Positions 60,277 through 64,000 of a stretch of 64,000 nucleotides of DNA are shown here, piece after piece. Position 1 is the first letter of the stretch; the number at the start of each line of letters is the position of its first letter. Made by a program: the position numbers and the translations under genes. A model generated the notes under the pieces. That model ran no database searches and had not been told where the DNA came from. It worked only from the letters and a program-made list of their open reading frames with translations. Location of the stretch: NCBI RefSeq assembly GCF_030504645.1, contig NZ_JAUKWQ010000012.1, forward strand, positions 1 through 64,000, in the 5' to 3' direction. This DNA is from Rhizobium oryzicola. GTDB taxonomy: Bacteria; Pseudomonadota; Alphaproteobacteria; Rhizobiales; Rhizobiaceae.

Positions 60277-62634
60277 TTGTCCAAGAAAACCAGATTGCTC
60301 GCCAGTGTGGCGATGCCCATCCTCAGCGTTACTCTCACAGTTCAATCCGCTCTCGCCGGTGTTCCTGGCGTGATGAATGCCATAGAGCGTTCCGGCCCAT
60401 CTGTGCTTGTCGTGCCTGTGCAGGCACCAGCACCGGATCCGCAGGAAGAAGAATTGCTGAAGCGCAAGCGTCAGCAGGAAGAGCAGCGCAAGGGAGCGCC
60501 GGAAGGTCAGCCGCATGGCCAGCGCCCCGAGGGCCAGCCACGCCCGGAGGGTCAACGACCCGAAGGCCAACGACCTGAAGGCCAGAGACCTGAAGCTCCG
60601 CGTCCTCCGGCCGAGCCGCCGCGCGCTGAACCGAAAGCCGAACCGCGCCCAGAGCCCAAGGCAGAACCGCGCCCAGAGCCAAAGGCTGAGCCTCGTCCGG
60701 CCCCTCAGGAGCCTGCGCCACGTCCTCCTACACCGGAGCCGAAGAAGACTGAACCATCACCGCCGCCGCCTGCGCCCAAGGCTGCTGCCCCAGAGCGTGC
60801 CCCGGAACCGCCGAAGCCGCCGGTGCCGCCCGCCGGTAGTGAGCGCCCGCAGCCGCCAGCCTTGAAGGGTGAACCTCCGAAGCCCGAACCGGCCAAACCG
60901 GAACCGCCCGCACCACGCGCTGCAGCGCCCGCCGAGCCTGCCCAGAAGCCTCGCGAGGCAGCACCGGCTGAAAAGGTCGCTCCGCCGCCGCCTCCGGGTC
61001 CCGCTGCAAAACCGCCGGCGCCCGAGGCTGCCAAGCCTGGCGAGCCACCGGCCCCACGTGCCCCAGAACCCCGCGCTGGAGAACCGGGTGCGCCCAAGCC
61101 GCCGGCACCACCGGCGCCTCCTGCCGGTGCTGCTCCGCCACCGCCACCGCCGGAAGCCGGTGAACCGCCGCGTCTTCCGCCTGCAAACGGTGCGCCCGGC
61201 AATGGCGCTCAGCGTCCACCCGTTCCGGGTCCGGAGGGTCAGCGACCTGTTCCACCACCGCCCGGTGCCCCAAGACCGCCGGCGCCGGCAGACCAGACGG
61301 GACGTCCTGTTCCACCGCCGCCGCCCGGCGCGCCTCAGCCTGCGACCGCTGCTGCGCCACAAACACCGCAGACTCCGCAGGATATTGAGCGGGCCAAGCG
61401 GATTGCCAACAATCCGGCTGCGGCACCCGCCAACCAGCCGGTCGTGTTGCCGGTCCAGAACGGTGCGCCGGTGCTTGATAGCGCCAAGGATGCGGCCGTG
61501 GCACCGCCACCGCCGCCTCCGGGTGCTCCGGCGCCTGCCGGTCAGCGTCCCGGTCTGCCGCCACCGCCTCCCGGAGCACCGGCACCCCAGCCCGGTCAGG
61601 CACCGCTTGCCGCTCAGCCGCCTATGGCGCCTCCCGGACCGCCGCCGCGCACCGATGCCGATGCGCAGGCTTTCCGCGGTGCTCAGCAGGCACCGATCCG
61701 CATCGAGCCAGCGATTTCCGAACGCGGACGCCGCATGGACCGCGCGCCCGAATTCGCGCTTCCTCCCGGTTTCGAAGATCGAGCCCGCGAGCAGGATGGA
61801 CGCGTCATCATCCAGTACAACAACCAGGTCTTCGTGCGTCATGACGATGACCGTCGGTTCTACGATGAGGGCTATCGTCCGCAATATGAAAGCCTGCCGG
61901 GCGACCGCGTGCGCGAAATCATCGAGCGCGATGACGGCGTGCGTATCGTGACGATCCGCAACCGTTACGGCGACATCATCCAGCGTTCGCGCGTGGATCG
62001 TCGCGGTGACGAAGTGGTTCTTTACTATGCACCGGAACTGCAGGCAGAGCGTGGCCGCGATTACCAGTGGCGCGATCCGGGTCTCGACCTGCCGCCGATG
62101 CGGCTTGCCGTGCCGGTCAGCGAGTACATCATTGACACGACCAGCGACCCGGACCGGGATTACTACCGCTTCCTGGAACAGCCGCCGGTGGAACGTGTCG
62201 AGCGTGTCTACTCGATCGACGAGGTGCGCTACTCGGCACGTATTCGTGACAAGATGCGCCGTATCGACCTCGATACGATCACCTTTGCCACGGGCAGTGC
62301 GGATATCCCGATGAACCAGGCGTCGACGTTGCGCAAGGTGGCCAACGCGATCCAGGAGGTTCTGCAGAAAAACCCTGCGGAAACCTTCCTGATCGAAGGT
62401 CATACCGATGCTGTCGGTTCCGATGAAAGCAATCTGATCCTGTCGGACCGCCGCGCAGAATCGGTCGCTCGAGTGTTGACGGAGGTCTATGGCATTCCGG
62501 CAGAAAATATGGTGACGCAAGGCTATGGCGAACGCTACCTGAAGGTCCGTACCGACGGACCCAACCAGGAAAACCGTCGCGTCACCATCCGACGCATCAC
62601 GCCGCTGGTACGCCCTGTTGCATCCAACCAGTAA
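60277..62634 (+). CDS. Proline-rich OmpA-family envelope protein
   Basis: The likely start is a TTG at 60277, six bases after AGGGAG (60265-60270), giving 785 residues; a GTG 39 bases earlier is in frame without a site. A signal peptide (about 1-28) is followed by a region of some 420 residues made of Pro, Ala, Glu, Gly and Arg with tandem units (PEGQR, AEPRPEPK, PPPPGAP). A middle domain with RVIIQYNNQVFVRHDDDRRFYDE follows. A C-terminal OmpA domain binds peptidoglycan: ITFATGSADIPMNQAS, IEGHTDAVGSDESNLILSDRRAESV. It probably bridges cell wall and outer membrane. Confidence 0.88.
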   Translation: MSKKTRLLASVAMPILSVTLTVQSALAGVPGVMNAIERSGPSVLVVPVQAPAPDPQEEELLKRKRQQEEQRKGAPEGQPHGQRPEGQPRPEGQRPEGQRPEGQRPEAPRPPAEPPRAEPKAEPRPEPKAEPRPEPKAEPRPAPQEPAPRPPTPEPKKTEPSPPPPAPKAAAPERAPEPPKPPVPPAGSERPQPPALKGEPPKPEPAKPEPPAPRAAAPAEPAQKPREAAPAEKVAPPPPPGPAAKPPAPEAAKPGEPPAPRAPEPRAGEPGAPKPPAPPAPPAGAAPPPPPPEAGEPPRLPPANGAPGNGAQRPPVPGPEGQRPVPPPPGAPRPPAPADQTGRPVPPPPPGAPQPATAAAPQTPQTPQDIERAKRIANNPAAAPANQPVVLPVQNGAPVLDSAKDAAVAPPPPPPGAPAPAGQRPGLPPPPPGAPAPQPGQAPLAAQPPMAPPGPPPRTDADAQAFRGAQQAPIRIEPAISERGRRMDRAPEFALPPGFEDRAREQDGRVIIQYNNQVFVRHDDDRRFYDEGYRPQYESLPGDRVREIIERDDGVRIVTIRNRYGDIIQRSRVDRRGDEVVLYYAPELQAERGRDYQWRDPGLDLPPMRLAVPVSEYIIDTTSDPDRDYYRFLEQPPVERVERVYSIDEVRYSARIRDKMRRIDLDTITFATGSADIPMNQASTLRKVANAIQEVLQKNPAETFLIEGHTDAVGSDESNLILSDRRAESVARVLTEVYGIPAENMVTQGYGERYLKVRTDGPNQENRRVTIRRITPLVRPVASNQ

Positions 62635-62655
62635 GTGACGTGATTGAGACACTTG

Positions 62656-62690
62656 AGGCCGCCGGACATGATCCGGCGGCCTTCTCTCGC
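62656..62690 (+). terminator. Intrinsic terminator after the OmpA-family gene
   Basis: AGGCCGCCGGA (62656-62666) pairs perfectly with TCCGGCGGCCT (62672-62682) around a CATGA loop and is followed by TCTCTCG. It lies 21 bases after the stop codon. Confidence 0.75.
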
Positions 62691-62768
62691 CTGCACATGC
62701 CTCATCTCTTTAACTCTGGCATTTGTGGTGTATGGTCGCATCAACGATAAACACCTCAGGCAGGCATC

Positions 62769-63098
62769 ATGGCATCCATCTTTTCCAATCTGTTTTCCCT
62801 GTTTTCCGGCGGCCCAGGCGGCAAGGCCGAAGGCAAGGCCACCCCTGCGAGCGAGCCTCAGATCCACGAAGGTTGCCGTATCTTTGCGGAACCCATGAAG
62901 GAGGGTGGGCAGTATCGTTTGGCTGGGCGCATCGAGAAGGAAGTGGAAGGCCAGATCCTGGTGCGGACCTTCGTGCGCGCCGATGTGTTCACTTCGCTGG
63001 ATGACGCGCTGGAGTGCACCTTCCGCAAGGCCCGCCAGATCATCGACCAGAACGGCCCCTCACTGTTTGCCGATGGTGCTGCCTCGCGCACCACGTAA
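62769..63098 (+). CDS. HlyU family protein
   Basis: The 109-residue protein shows the HlyU pattern: IFAEPMKEGGQYRLAGRIEKEVEGQ, VRTFVRADVFTSLDDALECTFRKARQIIDQ (in parts). The N-terminus (ASIFSNLFSLFSGGPGGKAEGK) is flexible and Gly-rich. The family name comes from a Vibrio haemolysin gene annotation. In rhizobia the role is not established, so a regulatory function is not claimed. It has its own transcript, followed by a two-way terminator. Confidence 0.85.
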   Translation: MASIFSNLFSLFSGGPGGKAEGKATPASEPQIHEGCRIFAEPMKEGGQYRLAGRIEKEVEGQILVRTFVRADVFTSLDDALECTFRKARQIIDQNGPSLFADGAASRTT

Positions 63099-63122
63099 CA
63101 TCCAATCTGATGGACAAACGAA

Positions 63123-63152
63123 AAGGCCAGCGGTCGCAAAACCGCTGGCCTT
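63123..63152. terminator. Two-way terminator between hlyU-like and azoreductase genes
   Basis: AAGGCCAGCGGT (63123-63134) and ACCGCTGGCCTT (63141-63152) form a perfect 12-bp stem with a six-base loop. On the - strand the stem runs into TTTTCG, ending the azoreductase message. On the + strand it follows the HlyU stop by 24 bases. Confidence 0.8.
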
Positions 63153-63172
63153 CGTAATTCTGGCTGCTGCTA

Positions 63173-63781
63173 TTAAGCGGCGAGCTGCTGCGTGCGAGCC
63201 TTGGCGGACGCAAGCGCCTTTTCAACGGCTTCCGGACCAAAGGCCAGGCCTTCCACATAGACGACTTCCACGTCGGTCAGGCCGATGAAGCCCAGAACCG
63301 TCTTCAGGTAGGGTACGGCGTGGTTCAGCGGAGCGGCCGGACCTTCGGAGTAAACGCCGGCGGATGCCAGAACGATGTATACCTTCTTGCCCTTGACCAG
63401 ACCTTCCGGGCCTTCAGCGGTGTAGCGGAAGGTGATGCCGGCGCGGGCAATATGGTCGATCCAGCTCTTGATGCCGGAATAGACGTTGAAGTTGATGAGG
63501 CCTGTGCCGATGACGATCTCATCGGCGGCAAACAGGTCGGCGACCAGCTTGTCCGAAGTCTTCACGGCTTCGGCTTCAGCCGGGCTGCGGTCAGCCGGGG
63601 CCTTGCGGATGGCGGAGGTGGTGACTTCGTCGAGATGCGGCAGCGGGCTTGCTGCCAGGTCGATGTGGTTGATGGCCGCGCCCGAACGAGCAGCCAATGC
63701 CTTGGCGAGGTCTGCGGACACCTTGTTGGAGACCGATTCTTCGCCGCGCGGGCTGGAGGTAACGAGAAGGAGGGAGGACAT
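63173..63781 (-). CDS. azoR: FMN-dependent NADH-azoreductase
   Basis: AzoR-type enzymes are cytoplasmic FMN flavoproteins that reduce quinones and azo compounds with NADH and protect from quinone stress. ATG 63781 gives 202 residues. The flavodoxin fold begins SLLLVTSSPRGEESVSNKVS (phosphate binding) and contains FNVYSGIKSWIDHIARAGITFRY, whose SGIKSW contacts FMN, and KKVYIVLASAGVYSEG. The divergent LysR gene is its likely regulator. Confidence 0.93.
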   Translation of the reverse strand: MSSLLLVTSSPRGEESVSNKVSADLAKALAARSGAAINHIDLAASPLPHLDEVTTSAIRKAPADRSPAEAEAVKTSDKLVADLFAADEIVIGTGLINFNVYSGIKSWIDHIARAGITFRYTAEGPEGLVKGKKVYIVLASAGVYSEGPAAPLNHAVPYLKTVLGFIGLTDVEVVYVEGLAFGPEAVEKALASAKARTQQLAA

Positions 63782-63864
63782 GCTTGCGTTCCTTGCTTGG
63801 TGCTTTTCAAACTCTGTGGACGGAGTGACCGTCTGCGTCGGTCCGGAACATAGGCATGGACGTC

Positions 63865-63905
63865 CATCGATAAAATCGGGATAATGTCGAAGAATTCTAT
63901 CGATG
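63865..63905. promoter_or_regulatory. Inverted repeat between azoR and the LysR gene
   Basis: CATCGATA (63865-63872) and TATCGATG (63898-63905) are perfect inverted copies 25 bases apart, between divergent genes. Paired sites in this position are typical for LysR-type regulators. Confidence 0.45.
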
Positions 63906-63921
63906 AATTGGATGGACGCGG

Positions 63922-64000
63922 ATGGATGCAAATCCCACCCTGGACCAGTTGCAGGTCTTTCTGGCGGTTGCTGATACCGGCAGCTTTTCGGCGGCGGCGC
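63922..64000 (+). CDS. LysR-type transcriptional regulator (3' end missing)
   Basis: Only the first 26 residues lie in the window: MDANPTLDQLQVFLAVADTG then SFSAAA. This is the standard start of the LysR winged-helix DNA-binding domain (helix 1 LDQLQVFLAVADTGSF). It is divergent from azoR, 140 bases apart, the common arrangement for a LysR protein that controls its neighbour. The rest of the gene lies beyond the edge. Confidence 0.85.
   Translation, partial: MDANPTLDQLQVFLAVADTGSFSAAA

Noticed and set aside
60757..62652. A 631-residue open frame on the - strand opposite the OmpA-family gene
   Set aside because: It is the mirror of a proline/arginine-rich GC-biased gene: its composition (Arg, Gly, Trp runs) is artificial, there is no binding site, and the + strand protein has a signal peptide and an OmpA domain.

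Overview
The window reads as a chromosomal segment of a high-GC alphaproteobacterium of the Rhizobiaceae (Rhizobium/Agrobacterium group). The evidence is the gene order tuf-S10-spc-alpha with adk between secY and rpsM and no rpmJ, an Omp25-type porin-like protein, a Usg family protein, DUF817, DUF1883, HlyU, and several large ABC importer operons. No tRNA, rRNA or CRISPR array was seen. The first gene (tuf) and the last gene (a LysR-type regulator) are cut by the window edges.

Region 1 (1-16005) is the ribosomal protein supercluster, all on the + strand: the end of tuf, then rpsJ to rplQ with secY, adk and rpoA. Hairpins followed by T runs (after tuf, between rpsQ and rplN, between rplO and secY, after rplQ) suggest that it is divided into several transcription or attenuation segments.

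Region 2 (16034-28327) holds mixed chromosomal genes: DUF2809 and DUF817 membrane proteins; a small toxin/immunity island (17329-19109) in which an RNase A-like toxin is split by an apparent one-base frameshift and is followed by three related immunity-like domains; the msrP-msrQ methionine sulfoxide repair pair; a 359-bp MITE-like element with 26-bp inverted ends; ilvD; two small secreted proteins; a DegP/DegQ protease overlapping rarA; a DUF1883 protein; a candidate small RNA; a periplasmic cytochrome c; and a possible 30-residue membrane protein.

Region 3 (28524-50567) is dominated by catabolic operons on the - strand. One is an oligopeptide/galactoside-type ABC importer with a HAD hydrolase fusion and a GH2 beta-galactosidase. 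The second is a polar amino acid ABC importer with a class V aminotransferase-like enzyme and a dihydropyrimidinase/hydantoinase, divergent from a FadR-type regulator with a clear operator. The third is a ROK kinase, a six-hairpin glycosidase and a ROK repressor. An EamA transporter follows.

Region 4 (50931-64000) has an Omp25-like protein; an approximately 550-nt hairpin-rich stretch without a protein gene that ends in an intrinsic terminator (candidate structured RNA); two chemoreceptors; several membrane proteins, including an unrecognised 621-residue one; a TPR-methyltransferase; a Usg family protein; a proline-rich OmpA-family protein; HlyU; an FMN-dependent azoreductase; and the start of a divergent LysR regulator.

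The most noteworthy items are the broken toxin/immunity island, the structured RNA candidate (51760-52314), the small RNA candidate (27550-27698) and the MITE-like element (20894-21252). All function assignments are from reading the translated sequence; no database search was run.
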